DNA of 64,000 nt, from assembly GCF_010882175.1 (NCBI RefSeq), contig NZ_WKLH01000001.1, positions 496,001-560,000 on the forward strand, given 5' to 3'. Numbering within the stretch: the first letter of the stretch is position 1; each line of letters begins with the position of its first letter. A program made the translations under genes and the position numbers. The notes beneath the pieces were generated by a model. The model saw only the letters and a program-made list of their open reading frames with translations. It did not search any database and was not told where the DNA came from. This document shows, piece by piece, positions 26,867 to 35,936 of the stretch. The DNA is from Mangrovibacterium lignilyticum (GTDB lineage: Bacteria; Bacteroidota; Bacteroidia; Bacteroidales; Prolixibacteraceae).

Positions 26867-26899
26867 TTAAACCTAAAGCACTCTGTACTTTAGGTTTAA
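26867..26899 (-). terminator. 12-bp perfect hairpin between the HU/bS22-like operon and rng
   Basis: TTAAACCTAAAG and CTTTAGGTTTAA are exact reverse complements separated by nine bases. The hairpin lies 37 bases after the small-protein stop and 57 bases before rng. The stem is AT-rich and followed by TCCGTTTTAT rather than a pure T-run, so it could be an mRNA-stabilising or processing hairpin. Confidence 0.6.
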
Positions 26900-26935
26900 C
26901 CAACAGCCAAGAAATAGTCTTACCTAAAGTAAAAC

Positions 26936-27028
26936 CTATTTCTTCTTCTTATGTCTGTTTTTACGTAGTCTCTTCTTACGCTTGTGCGTCGACATCTTAT
27001 GTCTTTTTCTTTTTTTTCCGCTTGGCAT
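26936..27028 (-). CDS. AURKAIP1/COX24-type small basic ribosomal protein (mS38/bS22-like), 30 aa
   Basis: A tiny gene that is easily missed. Its product starts MPSGKKRKRHKMSTHKRKKR and ends RLRKNRHKKKK, so nearly every residue is Lys, Arg or His. This sequence is essentially the conserved AURKAIP1/COX24-domain protein found across Bacteroidota. Its relatives are mitochondrial mS38 and mycobacterial bS22, which sit on the small ribosomal subunit near the decoding region. The ATG lies three bases after the HU stop codon, so the two genes are co-transcribed. The ribosomal location in this phylum is inferred from the relatives. Confidence 0.88.
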   Translation of the reverse strand: MPSGKKRKRHKMSTHKRKKRLRKNRHKKKK

Positions 27029-27031
27029 AAC

Positions 27032-27319
27032 TTATTTTTTTACTTGGTCTTTAACTTGTGACACGAACGTTTTAGCCGGTTTAAAACTCGGAATAAAATG
27101 TTCTGGAATTATGATTGTTGTATTTTTTGAAATATTGCGTGCAGTCTTTTCAGCTCTTTTCTTTACGATGAAACTTCCAAATCCACGTAAGTATACGTTT
27201 CTTCCTTCAGTCAATGAATCTTTTACAGTTTCCATGAAAGCTTCAACAGCTTTTTGCACCGTCACTTTTTCTATACCAGTGTTCTTGCTAATTTCGTTAA
27301 CAATATCTGCTTTAGTCAT
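27032..27319 (-). CDS. HU/IHF-family DNA-bending protein
   Basis: A 95-aa nucleoid protein of the HU/IHF fold. The N-terminal helices (MTKADIVNEISKNTGIEK) lead to the beta-arm region. The family signature is present as GRNVYLRGFGSFIVKKRAEKTARN; the arm tip (NISKNTTIIIPEH) is IHF-like, with an I-x-P-like tip. It ends in a Lys-rich tail. It is divergent from mutY across 129 bases and leads the small ribosomal-type gene. HU next to mutY and rng is a recurrent arrangement in Bacteroidota. Whether it acts as HU or IHF cannot be told from this sequence. Confidence 0.93.
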   Translation of the reverse strand: MTKADIVNEISKNTGIEKVTVQKAVEAFMETVKDSLTEGRNVYLRGFGSFIVKKRAEKTARNISKNTTIIIPEHFIPSFKPAKTFVSQVKDQVKK

Positions 27320-27371
27320 CTCTAAAATTATTTAGTTTTCAATAAATTATAAAATCGTATCAAATGGTGTG

Positions 27372-27423
27372 CAAAAATAAAAATTATTTAAGAACTAGAA
27401 ACATCTGAAATGAATTATTTTTG
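27372..27423. promoter_or_regulatory. Back-to-back -7 elements for HU (minus) and mutY (plus)
   Basis: TATTTTTG occurs on the minus strand at 27372-27379 (53 bases before the HU ATG) and again on the plus strand at 27416-27423 (26 bases before the mutY ATG). Both fit TAnnTTTG. Neither has a perfect TTTG at the -33 distance. Confidence 0.45.
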
Positions 27424-27448
27424 CAATTAACGTAGATTCTAAATAGTT

Positions 27449-28507
27449 ATGGAGCATTTTGTGGGGTTAGAGGCGAAATTAAGGAGATGGTACGAACAAA
27501 ACAAACGTCACCTCCCGTGGAGAGAAACATCTGATCCTTATATTATCTGGCTGTCCGAAATCATTCTTCAGCAAACCCGAATAGACCAAGGACTGGCTTA
27601 TTTTAAACGCTTTGTTGAAAATTACCCAACGGTTGAAAAATTGGCGGAAGCAACCGAAGATGAGGTATTGAAATTGTGGCAGGGACTAGGATATTACTCC
27701 CGTGCCCGAAATCTTCATTATACGGCCAAAACGATCAGTACAGTTTATAACGGCAATTTCCCTTCTGACTATAAAGAAATACTCTCCTTAAAAGGAGTGG
27801 GAGAATACACTGCAGCGGCTGTTGCCTCTATTTCTTTTAACCTACCACATGCCGTGGTCGATGGTAATGTTTACAGAGTCTTGTCCCGTTTATTTGGAAT
27901 TGACACCCCCATTGATAGCACCGAAGGGAGGAAACAATTTAATGAATTGGCCAACGAAATCCTGAACCAGAAGAATCCCGGAGATCACAACCAGGCAATG
28001 ATGGAATTTGGGGCGCTACAATGCACACCTAAGAAACCGAAGTGTGGCGATTGTATTTTCAATGATTGGTGCCTGGCACTAAAAGAAAACATCGTCGACC
28101 AATTGCCAGTCAAAAAAGGGAAAATTAAAATTAAGCATCGTTATTTTAATTATCTTTTGCTTTCGAATGGCACGAGTGCCTATATCCAAAAGCGTACAGC
28201 CAACGACATTTGGCAAAACCTTTATGAATTTCCGATGATAGAGACCTCTGAAAAAACAGAGATCGATCAAGTTCTGAACGGCTCTAGCTCCCTTTACAAT
28301 CCGCAAACGGATCTCGTCGAAGAAGTAAGCGGCTGGGGAAAACAAGTCCTCAGTCATCAACATATCCATTACCGGTTTATTCAAATCCAATTAAAGAATA
28401 AAAAAAGCCTCCTTCCCGGTTTGATCGAAGTGAATAAAAAAGATATTTTTAACTTTGCTGTTCCAAAACCAGTTGAGAAAAAACTAACACAGCTTAATTG
28501 GTTTTGA
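27449..28507 (+). CDS. mutY: A/G-specific adenine DNA glycosylase
   Basis: Removes adenine mispaired with 8-oxoguanine. The HhH-GPD core is clear: catalytic Glu in WLSEIILQQTRID, hairpin LKGVGEYTAAAVASI and catalytic Asp in AVVDGNVYRV. The [4Fe-4S] loop has the MutY spacing C-x6-C-x2-C-x5-C (CTPKKPKCGDCIFNDWC). The C-terminal NUDIX-like 8-oxoG recognition domain (about 230-345) includes NDIWQNLYEFP. At 352 aa it has the usual length. It opens the conserved mutY-ssb-gldE-gldD run. Confidence 0.95.
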   Translation: MEHFVGLEAKLRRWYEQNKRHLPWRETSDPYIIWLSEIILQQTRIDQGLAYFKRFVENYPTVEKLAEATEDEVLKLWQGLGYYSRARNLHYTAKTISTVYNGNFPSDYKEILSLKGVGEYTAAAVASISFNLPHAVVDGNVYRVLSRLFGIDTPIDSTEGRKQFNELANEILNQKNPGDHNQAMMEFGALQCTPKKPKCGDCIFNDWCLALKENIVDQLPVKKGKIKIKHRYFNYLLLSNGTSAYIQKRTANDIWQNLYEFPMIETSEKTEIDQVLNGSSSLYNPQTDLVEEVSGWGKQVLSHQHIHYRFIQIQLKNKKSLLPGLIEVNKKDIFNFAVPKPVEKKLTQLNWF

Positions 28508-28638
28508 GCCGTTCGTAGTGCGAAACAGGTAGGTTCACCACGAGAACAGCTACATTCATGAAATTCTGACACTTACACACAAACATTCACTGTCGAATTT
28601 TGTAAATTGGATGTTATTAATTTAAAAACCATTTAACT

Positions 28639-29073
28639 ATGTCAGTAAACAAAGTTATTCTAATTGGCAATGTAGGACAGGATCCTGAAGTAAGACACTT
28701 GGATAAAGACGTGACTGTAGCTAACTTTTCGTTGGCAACCTCTGAAAGTTACACCGCTAAAAACGGAGAAAAAGTAACAACAACCGAATGGCACAACATC
28801 GTTGTTTGGAGGGGGCTGGCAAAAGTCGTTGAGCAGTACGTTAACAAAGGAGATAAATTGTATATTGAGGGCCGAATCCGGACTCGTTCGTGGGATGATA
28901 AAGAAGGCAACAAACGCTATACAACTGAGATTTATGCTGATATCCTGGAAATGTTAACTCCCAGGGGACAATCATCTGGAGGACATCAAGCCTCGGAACC
29001 TCAAAATCAAAAGGCAGAATCGGTCAATGAACCGGATTTCAGTTCCTCCGACGAGGACGATCTGCCATTTTAG
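28639..29073 (+). CDS. ssb: Single-stranded DNA-binding protein
   Basis: A 144-aa OB-fold protein that coats ssDNA in replication and repair. The start MSVNKVILIGNVGQDPEVR and the WHNIVVWRGLAKVVEQYV and YIEGRIRTRSW segments are classic SSB. A flexible Gln/Ser-rich linker leads to the acidic tip DEDDLPF, which binds partner proteins. It lies 131 bases after mutY and 19 bases before gldE. Confidence 0.96.
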   Translation: MSVNKVILIGNVGQDPEVRHLDKDVTVANFSLATSESYTAKNGEKVTTTEWHNIVVWRGLAKVVEQYVNKGDKLYIEGRIRTRSWDDKEGNKRYTTEIYADILEMLTPRGQSSGGHQASEPQNQKAESVNEPDFSSSDEDDLPF

Positions 29074-29092
29074 TAACCAAAATTTTGACTAA

Positions 29093-30412
29093 TTGGAAAC
29101 GGACCCTTTACCCCATTTGCTTTCTCTGCCGTGGGAAGTGTATTTTCTCCCCTTGACAGGTTCAGCCATCATTGGCCTTGTTTTAATCGCATTGTTGCTA
29201 ATCTCGTCTGCTCTCATTTCAGGATCTGAAGTCGCTTATTTTTCGATCAGCCCTAAAGATCGGCAAAAACTGAGCAACCAAAAGGAGAAAAACAGCCATT
29301 TTATATTGCAAAATCTGGAGAATCCCGAAAAATTATTGGCCACCATTTTGGTAGCCAATAATTTTGTCAATGTTGGAATCGTCATTCTTTCGACCTACAC
29401 AACCAAAATGCTGGTCGACTTTTCGAAAGCACCAACTATTGGATTCATTTTTCAGATTATCGTTATCACCTTTTTCTTATTGCTGTTTGGAGAAGTCATT
29501 CCCAAAGTATATGCGACCCGTCATTCGCTGCGTGTTGCCCGAATTATGGCTATCCCGTTGAATGTTATGGAACGCATATTCAGGCCCATCAATGCAATCC
29601 TGATTTACTCAACTTCATTTGTAAACAAAAGAATACAGACACATTCCCAAAACATTTCGGTTGATGAACTTTCGCAAGCTTTGGAGTTGACGGACGATCA
29701 TGAAATTTCGGAAGACAAGGATATTTTGGAAGGTATTGTCAAATTCGGCAATAAAAATGCGGTGGAGATTATGCGCCCCCGGGTCGATGTAGAGGCAATC
29801 GACATCAAAGAGTCGCTGGACAAGCTGATCAACCTGATTAACGATACAGGCTACTCACGAATTCCGGTTTATTCAGAAACCTTCGACAATATCCGGGGAA
29901 TTCTGTATATCAAAGACCTGCTCCCCTACATCAACAACCGCGAGAACTTTCACTGGCAATCGATCATTCGACCTCCTTTTTATGTTCCTGAGACTAAAAA
30001 AATCGATGATCTGCTGGAAGAATTTCAAAAGAACAAGGTTCATATGGCCCTCGTCGTTGATGAATATGGTGGCATCTCGGGCATTGTAACATTGGAAGAT
30101 ATTCTGGAAGAAATTGTCGGTGAAATTGCTGATGAGTTTGATGAAGACGAAAATTATTTCACCAAAATTGCTGATAACAAATTCCTGTTTGACGGCAAAA
30201 TATTATTGAACGACTTTTATAAAATCACTGGCTCAAACGATCATGTATTCGACGATTACAAAGGTGATGCTGATACACTGGCTGGTTTAATCCTTGAATT
30301 GAAGGGGGAAATTCCCGCATTAAATGAAAAGATATCGTGCCAGAATTTCATTTTTTCAATCGACGGCGTCGATCACCGCAGGATTAAGAAAATTAAAGTA
30401 GAGATTAATTAA
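29093..30412 (+). CDS. gldE: Gliding motility-associated protein GldE (CNNM/CBS-domain transporter-like)
   Basis: A 439-aa inner-membrane protein. The N-terminal DUF21/CNNM domain has about four helices (SAIIGLVLIALLLISSALISGSEVAYFSI). A CBS pair spans about 215-335 (IMRPRVDVEAI, VDEYGGISGIVTLEDILEE), and a CorC/HlyC C-terminal domain begins at about 355. No ATG fits the conserved N-terminus, so the start is the TTG 19 bases after ssb. GldE partners GldD in the gliding/type IX secretion machinery of Flavobacteria, but non-gliding Bacteroidota also carry it. Close spacing to gldD (17 bases) supports one operon. Confidence 0.9.
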   Translation: METDPLPHLLSLPWEVYFLPLTGSAIIGLVLIALLLISSALISGSEVAYFSISPKDRQKLSNQKEKNSHFILQNLENPEKLLATILVANNFVNVGIVILSTYTTKMLVDFSKAPTIGFIFQIIVITFFLLLFGEVIPKVYATRHSLRVARIMAIPLNVMERIFRPINAILIYSTSFVNKRIQTHSQNISVDELSQALELTDDHEISEDKDILEGIVKFGNKNAVEIMRPRVDVEAIDIKESLDKLINLINDTGYSRIPVYSETFDNIRGILYIKDLLPYINNRENFHWQSIIRPPFYVPETKKIDDLLEEFQKNKVHMALVVDEYGGISGIVTLEDILEEIVGEIADEFDEDENYFTKIADNKFLFDGKILLNDFYKITGSNDHVFDDYKGDADTLAGLILELKGEIPALNEKISCQNFIFSIDGVDHRRIKKIKVEIN

Positions 30413-30429
30413 GCTTTGGGGAGATTTAA

Positions 30430-30996
30430 ATGAAGAAACTGGTATTCATTCTGATTGCATTTATATTTTTCACGGCCTGCAACGAAAGTTATATTCCTAA
30501 ACCACGGGGCTATTTTCGAATCAATTTCCCCGAGAAATCATTTCACCTGTCCGACCAAAAGTTGCCGTACTCGTTCGAGATAGCCGACTATTCGAAAATC
30601 GCCTACTCAAAAGACGCCAGGTCAAACACCGAATGGGTAAATGTTGTAACGCCGAAGAATAAAGCAGATCTTCATTTAACCTACCTGACTCTTTTCGGTG
30701 ATCTGAATCACCACATCGAGGAGTCGCGCAAACTGGCTTACGATCATACCATCAAAGCCGATGCAATCAACGAGAAATTGTTCCTCAACCCTGCTGAAAA
30801 TGTCTACGGAACGATTTATTACATCGAAGGAAATGCAGCGTCGCCGCTCCAGTTTTATTTAACCGACAGCACCACACACTTTTTAAGAGGCGCCTTTTAC
30901 ATCCGTGAAATTCCAAACATCGATAGTATTCAGCCTGTAATCGACTTTCTGGAACCTGACGTTATTCATTTAATTGAAACATTCAGATGGAACTAA
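30430..30996 (+). CDS. gldD: Gliding motility lipoprotein GldD
   Basis: A 188-aa lipoprotein with lipobox (AFIFFTACNES, Cys about residue 17). The family-typical SYIPKPRGYFRINFPEK follows directly, then SNTEWVNVVTPKNKADLHLTY and the central NVYGTIYYIEGNAASPLQFYLTDST. GldD is required for gliding in Flavobacterium and is conserved far beyond gliding species. It is preceded by gldE and followed by a phosphopantetheinyl transferase, which is the standard order in the phylum. Confidence 0.93.
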   Translation: MKKLVFILIAFIFFTACNESYIPKPRGYFRINFPEKSFHLSDQKLPYSFEIADYSKIAYSKDARSNTEWVNVVTPKNKADLHLTYLTLFGDLNHHIEESRKLAYDHTIKADAINEKLFLNPAENVYGTIYYIEGNAASPLQFYLTDSTTHFLRGAFYIREIPNIDSIQPVIDFLEPDVIHLIETFRWN

Positions 30997-31050
30997 ATCC
31001 GTCATACTATCGTTATTCATCCAAATCAGAACTATCAAACTCTTCAGCAA

Positions 31051-31668
31051 ATGCCTTTTATTGAACATTGCAACATCGACAATGGACTGCTGCTCCTTTG
31101 GGAAATGACTGAAACGCCGGAGGAACTTCAGGAGTTTGAACAAGAATTCGCAGACAATGCTGATTATTTGAAAATATCACACCCCAAAAGGCAACGAGAG
31201 TGGTTAACCGTTCAGCAACTTCTCCGCAATGCAAACTGTTCTCCACAACTCATTACACGCGATTCGAACGGGAAACCTGGCATCAACCATCAATTATATC
31301 AGTCGGTATCCATTAGTCATTCAGCTAAACTAGCCGGAATATTTCTACACCCCGGAACCATGGTCGGACTGGATATTGAAGATGCCGAACGCGACTTTGC
31401 CAGAGTAGAAAAGAAATACCTCAGTCGTGAAGAATCGGCATTAGCCAAGCGTATTCCCAATGGTGCCGGCTTGTTTTGGTGTATCAAGGAAGCAGCATAT
31501 AAAGCTGCTGGCATTCCCGGCTTAGTTTTCACAGAACAGATTGAAATTAGTGAGACAGAACCGGGAACACTAACAACGACTGTTTACGGAAATTCGACCT
31601 TGGAATTCAAAATTTATCAGCGAATGATCGCCGGACAACTCATTGTTTGTTTGACGCTTCAACAGTGA
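31051..31668 (+). CDS. 4'-phosphopantetheinyl transferase (Sfp/AcpT superfamily)
   Basis: Transfers phosphopantetheine from CoA to carrier proteins. The 205-aa chain has the two superfamily motifs: VGLDIEDAERD, with the Mg-binding Asp and Glu, and FWCIKEAAYKAAGIPG, with the KEAxxK signature. An SISHSAKLAG-like segment marks the CoA-binding region. The Sfp-like length suggests a pseudo-dimer. It lies 54 bases after gldD. The target carrier protein is not in the window. Confidence 0.88.
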   Translation: MPFIEHCNIDNGLLLLWEMTETPEELQEFEQEFADNADYLKISHPKRQREWLTVQQLLRNANCSPQLITRDSNGKPGINHQLYQSVSISHSAKLAGIFLHPGTMVGLDIEDAERDFARVEKKYLSREESALAKRIPNGAGLFWCIKEAAYKAAGIPGLVFTEQIEISETEPGTLTTTVYGNSTLEFKIYQRMIAGQLIVCLTLQQ

Positions 31669-31829
31669 GCACCAATTCTTGTTTAAAAATCCACAAACAT
31701 AAGTCGCCAAAACTTGTTTATGGTCACGAACTGTTTTACTATTTTTGAGTTCACCGTTCTTCAACGGTTCCCAAAAAAGAAAAACTCAATTCAGTTTCAG
31801 AAAATAATACTAGAGAAATACTGGAAATC

Positions 31830-33341
31830 ATGATTCAAACAAAACCACAAATATTGGTCATTTTTGGCGCTTCGGGCGACCTGACCAAACGAAAATTAAT
31901 TCCCGCATTATACGAATTATACAGACAAAAGCTATTACCGGAGCAATTTGCGGTTCTTGGTGTCAGCCGAACCGAATTATCGGATGAGTCATTTCGTGAA
32001 AAAATGATGGAGTTCCTCCCTAAGTCTGAAGAAAAGCAAAAAGAGGTTGAAGCATTTCTGAAAATGCTCTATTATCAACCACTTGCTACGGAGGATTCTT
32101 ATGACTATCCGGTCTTGCGGGATCGTTTGACCACGATTGCCAAACAAAACGATATTGCCGAGAATTATATTTTCTACTTGTCAACGCCTCCGCGATTATA
32201 CGAAATTATTCCGGCCAACTTAGCAAGTGTAGACTTAAACAAAACGGATGACGGATTCCGTAGACTGATTGTTGAAAAACCTTTCGGAACAGATCTGGAG
32301 TCAGCCAAGCTACTCAATAAGAACCTGCTGAACTATTTCAACGAAGATCAGATTTATCGTATCGACCACTATTTAGGCAAGGAAACCGTTCAGAACATGT
32401 TAGTGACTCGTTTTGCCAACGGTATTTTCGAACCAATCTGGAACCATAATTTTATTCACCATGTTGAAATCACCTCTGCAGAAAGTCTGGGTGTTGAAGA
32501 ACGCGGTGGTTATTATGATTCTTCAGGTGCCATGCGCGACATGGTTCAAAACCACCTGATGCAGCTTGTGGGAATGGTAGCTATGGAACCGCCGGTTGTG
32601 GTGGAAGCAGACGCGATTAGAAACGAGGTGCTAAAAGTATTTCAATCACTGCGCCCCATAAAGGAAGAAGATGTTCAGAACCATGTTATTCGTGGCCAAT
32701 ATATTGAATCGCACATTAAAGGAGACTTGGTGAAAGGGTACCGGCAAGAAAAGGGAGTTGCCCCTGAAAGCCGCACAGAAACCTTTATGGCGATGAAGTT
32801 TTTTATCGACAACTGGCGCTGGAGCGGTGTTCCATTTTACATTCGCACCGGCAAAAAATTACCAACGCGGGTTACCGAGGTCGTCATTCATTTCAAGAAG
32901 ACTCCACATCACCTTTTCGGCAGCGATGGAAGTTATGAGCATACCAACAACCAATTGGTTATCCGTATTCAACCTGACGAAGGCATTCTGCTGAAATTCG
33001 GCATGAAAGTTCCGGGAGCTGGCTTCAATGTTCAAACCGTAAATATGGATTTCCACTACGATGATTTGCGCAATACACATTTGCCATCAGCTTATGAGCG
33101 CCTGTTACTGGATTGTATGCAGGGCGACGCGACCTTGTATTCCCGTGGCGATGCCGTCGTGAAAGCCTGGGAATACGTGCAGCCAGTTTTAAATGCCTGG
33201 GAAAATAATCCAGAGGTTCCGGTGTATGGCTATCCGGCAGGAACGTGGGGGCCTGATGTGGCCGACCAACTGGTTGAAGACGGCACCTGGCGCTATCCAT
33301 GTAAAAACCTGTCTGACGACGGCAATTACTGCGAACTTTAA
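31830..33341 (+). CDS. zwf: Glucose-6-phosphate 1-dehydrogenase
   Basis: First step of the oxidative pentose phosphate pathway, yielding NADPH and 6-phosphogluconolactone. The Rossmann motif IFGASGDLTKRKLIPAL is near the N-terminus. The active-site signature RIDHYLGKETVQNM carries the catalytic-region His and Lys at about 178-191. The length of 503 aa is standard. It is followed by pgl 53 bases later. The usual phylum partner gnd is missing just upstream, where a phosphopantetheinyl transferase sits instead. Confidence 0.96.
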   Translation: MIQTKPQILVIFGASGDLTKRKLIPALYELYRQKLLPEQFAVLGVSRTELSDESFREKMMEFLPKSEEKQKEVEAFLKMLYYQPLATEDSYDYPVLRDRLTTIAKQNDIAENYIFYLSTPPRLYEIIPANLASVDLNKTDDGFRRLIVEKPFGTDLESAKLLNKNLLNYFNEDQIYRIDHYLGKETVQNMLVTRFANGIFEPIWNHNFIHHVEITSAESLGVEERGGYYDSSGAMRDMVQNHLMQLVGMVAMEPPVVVEADAIRNEVLKVFQSLRPIKEEDVQNHVIRGQYIESHIKGDLVKGYRQEKGVAPESRTETFMAMKFFIDNWRWSGVPFYIRTGKKLPTRVTEVVIHFKKTPHHLFGSDGSYEHTNNQLVIRIQPDEGILLKFGMKVPGAGFNVQTVNMDFHYDDLRNTHLPSAYERLLLDCMQGDATLYSRGDAVVKAWEYVQPVLNAWENNPEVPVYGYPAGTWGPDVADQLVEDGTWRYPCKNLSDDGNYCEL

Positions 33342-33347
33342 CAAATT

Positions 33348-33378
33348 AGCCTGAGCAATCAGGCTTTCATTTTTTTAA
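33348..33378 (+). terminator. Terminator or attenuator between zwf and pgl
   Basis: AGCCTGA-GCAA-TCAGGCT, a perfect 7-bp stem, is followed by TTCATTTTTTT within the 53-base gap. If active, it would lower pgl expression relative to zwf. Confidence 0.7.
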
Positions 33379-33394
33379 TTGAGAAACACAGCAG

Positions 33395-34120
33395 ATGACT
33401 TCACCCAAAATAAAAAAATACGCCAATGCGCAGGCTGTTGCCCAAGCATTTGCAGCCGATTTATACGATTTCGTTCAACAAGCCAACAAAGCGGTCCACG
33501 TTGCCCTATCCGGCGGATCCACTCCTGCCCTTTTGTTTGATATCCTCGCTGAAAACTATGCCGAAAAGATGGCATGGGATAAAATTCATTTCTGGTGGGG
33601 TGATGAGCGTTGCGTTGCTCCAACCGATGAGCAGAGCAACTACAAAATGACAGTAGATCATTTGCTGGGGAAAATTGAAATGCCGGAAGAAAATATCCAC
33701 CGAGTGATGGGTGAATGGTCGCCGGAAGAGGCGAACAAAGCCTATATCGATGAAATTTCGAAATTTTTGCCATCGCACAACGGCTGGCCGGTATTCGATT
33801 TGATCATCCTGGGAATGGGAAATGACGGACATACCGCATCAATCTTCCCCCATGAGATCCACCTGCTGAATGATCCGAATATTTGTGCGGTAGCGATTCA
33901 CCCCGAATCCGGACAAAAAAGAGTCAGCCTCACCGGAAAAGTGATCAACAATGCCAAAGCCATTAGTTTCTTAGTAACCGGAAAATCAAAAACTGACCGG
34001 GTCAGCGAAATATTCAACAAACTTGAAGGCTTCGATAAATTACCGTCTTCCTATATCCAACCGGTTAACGGTCAATTGACATTCTACTTCGATTACGACG
34101 CTGCTTCCGGAATTAAATAA
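33395..34120 (+). CDS. pgl: 6-phosphogluconolactonase
   Basis: Hydrolyses the lactone made by Zwf. The 241-aa protein belongs to the NagB/RpiA-type Pgl (DevB) family. The motifs VALSGGSTPALLF, HFWWGDERCVAP, LLGKIEMPEENIHRV and ILGMGNDGHTASIFP are all visible. Pairing with zwf confirms the function. A terminator-like hairpin separates the two genes. Confidence 0.95.
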   Translation: MTSPKIKKYANAQAVAQAFAADLYDFVQQANKAVHVALSGGSTPALLFDILAENYAEKMAWDKIHFWWGDERCVAPTDEQSNYKMTVDHLLGKIEMPEENIHRVMGEWSPEEANKAYIDEISKFLPSHNGWPVFDLIILGMGNDGHTASIFPHEIHLLNDPNICAVAIHPESGQKRVSLTGKVINNAKAISFLVTGKSKTDRVSEIFNKLEGFDKLPSSYIQPVNGQLTFYFDYDAASGIK

Positions 34121-34155
34121 CCGGGAGCACTGCACACATTCTGAAATCATTAGAG

Positions 34156-34489
34156 ATGAGTAAAATGCAGCCAATGAGTTTTAATCAGACGAAGACTTTC
34201 TCGACTTTCTTCCGGAAAACGAATTGGCTGTTATTGAATAGCTGCGCGAACCTATCCTCGATTGCATTCCCTACTTTAAGGAAAAACGATCCTATAATCT
34301 TCCTTATTTCCCGTTTATTCCCATATTTGTTTTATTTGGCTGGCATCGGCACCTTGGGGAAAGGTAGAGAGAAAAGAAGTTTTCTGCAAAAACCGCTTTA
34401 GGCCTGAAGATATCGATCCAGCCCTTGTCAAAACGTACTTGTTTGAATCCGTCAGAACCGATTCGCAGCGAACTTTACAAAAAAAATAA
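34156..34489 (+). pseudogene. Broken DUF1801 (YdhG-like) gene
   Basis: Reading through the lesions gives MQPMSF, then DEDFLDFLPENELAVIE, stop, LREPILDCIPYFKEKRSYN, and in another frame CFIWLASAPWG, then CKNRFRPEDIDPALVKTYLF. This is the order of a DUF1801-family protein, with LREPIL and the YN-P segment recognisable. A TAG stands where the family has Trp (TGG to TAG), and at least two frameshifts separate the pieces. No intact ORF remains, so the gene is dead and decaying. It lies between pgl and the DUF6051 gene in a 580-base gap. The rest of that gap, 34490-34700, shows nothing convincing. Confidence 0.65.
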
Positions 34490-34700
34490 ATAAAACAAGC
34501 GCTTCCATTTCATTTCAACGACCACGGTTGGCATTTTGTAGAGCTCATTTTGCATCAATTGTTGCAAGGGAATAACACTGGTTTAACCGGCAGCCGTTTT
34601 AAATTCACTATTTTTCCCATTCATAAAACCAAGGACTCCTCAAGAGAATTATCACATTCTCCAGGCCCCAAATTTGCAATAATCAGAAGAAAATTGCCCT

Positions 34701-35936
34701 ATGAAACTATACCGGGAAGCATATCAGGAATTGATTGAAAAGCTCAAGCAAAAGACGAGCAGAATTGAACTGGATGAGTTGGAAATCCAACGGCTAAAGT
34801 TTGAATCAGAATCGCATGATTTGCTGCCCGGCAAGGGTGAATACAACTGCAAAGCCCATGGCGAAAGCTTTGACGGAGCACAAAACTTCTTTCACGACAT
34901 TGGAACAATCGACAATCAAATCCAGATTAAAGATATTGACATTGAAGAAAACAAGCAGTTCGAGTATCTGCTGTTCGTCCCCAAAGGAAAAGCACCATCA
35001 AATCAGGCTATTTTTCTGTTTCATGGATTTAACGAGAAAAACTGGGACAAATACCTGACCTGGGCCCAGTTTTTGGCTGAAAGTACCGGCTCCCCGATTA
35101 TTCTCTTCCCAATGGCTTTTCACATGAACCGAACGCTTTCTATTTGGAGCGACAAACGCAAAATGTTTAAGATGAGCACAAAAAGGCAACAAATGTTTCC
35201 CAATATCGTGAACTCGTCATTGACCAATGTTGCCATCAGCATGCGCTTGCACAGTCGCCCGCAACGTTTTATCTGGTCAGGCCTACAAAGTTACTACGAT
35301 GTCATTCGATTTATCGATCTTGTTCGCGCCGGCGACCATCCCGTATTGAAAGCCGATACTACTTTTCACGTGGTCGCCTATTCCATTGGCTGCTTGCTCT
35401 CTCAGATTTTAAAACTCACAAATCCCAAAGGATATTTCAGTGACTCAAAACTGTGTTTATTTTGCGGCGGCCCTGTTTTCAATCGCTTATCGCCGGTTTC
35501 AAAATTCATACTCGATAGCGAAGCCAACGTGGCTTTATATTCGTACTTGATAGAGCATTTTGAAAAGCATACGCAAAAAGACGGACACCTGGACCATTAC
35601 ATAAAAGGTCCTCACCAAGAGGGGCATATTTTCCATGCCATGCTCAATTATAATGAAAACAGGGAGTTTAGGGAAGAGCTGCTCCGCAAAGTAAGTGACG
35701 ATTTAATGGCTATCGGGCTAAAGCAAGATGAGGTAATCCCGTCCTATGAGATTATCAACACACTGCAAGGTGCTGCACGAGATATTCCCATTCCGGTAGA
35801 CATTCACGATTTCCCTTTTCCTTATAACCACATATCGCCATTTCCGACAAGCGAAAACAACAAAGAAATTATTGACCGCGAATTCCGGAATATCTTTCTC
35901 AAAATTGCTTCTTTCTTAAAAAATGTGAAGGAATAA
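34701..35936 (+). CDS. DUF6051 family protein, alpha/beta hydrolase-like
   Basis: A 411-aa cytoplasmic protein matching the Bacteroidota DUF6051 family, as I recognise it from IFLFHGFNEKNWDKYLTWA, IILFPMAFHMNR and LHSRPQRFIWSGLQSY. An alpha/beta-hydrolase core is suggested by HGFNE (oxyanion hole), VVAYSIGCLLSQ (a G-less elbow, AYSIG) and a C-terminal HDFPFPYNHISPF that could supply the His. There is no signal peptide. The N-terminal 90 residues are a charged helical extension. The substrate is unknown, and the gene stands alone. Confidence 0.75.
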   Translation: MKLYREAYQELIEKLKQKTSRIELDELEIQRLKFESESHDLLPGKGEYNCKAHGESFDGAQNFFHDIGTIDNQIQIKDIDIEENKQFEYLLFVPKGKAPSNQAIFLFHGFNEKNWDKYLTWAQFLAESTGSPIILFPMAFHMNRTLSIWSDKRKMFKMSTKRQQMFPNIVNSSLTNVAISMRLHSRPQRFIWSGLQSYYDVIRFIDLVRAGDHPVLKADTTFHVVAYSIGCLLSQILKLTNPKGYFSDSKLCLFCGGPVFNRLSPVSKFILDSEANVALYSYLIEHFEKHTQKDGHLDHYIKGPHQEGHIFHAMLNYNENREFREELLRKVSDDLMAIGLKQDEVIPSYEIINTLQGAARDIPIPVDIHDFPFPYNHISPFPTSENNKEIIDREFRNIFLKIASFLKNVKE

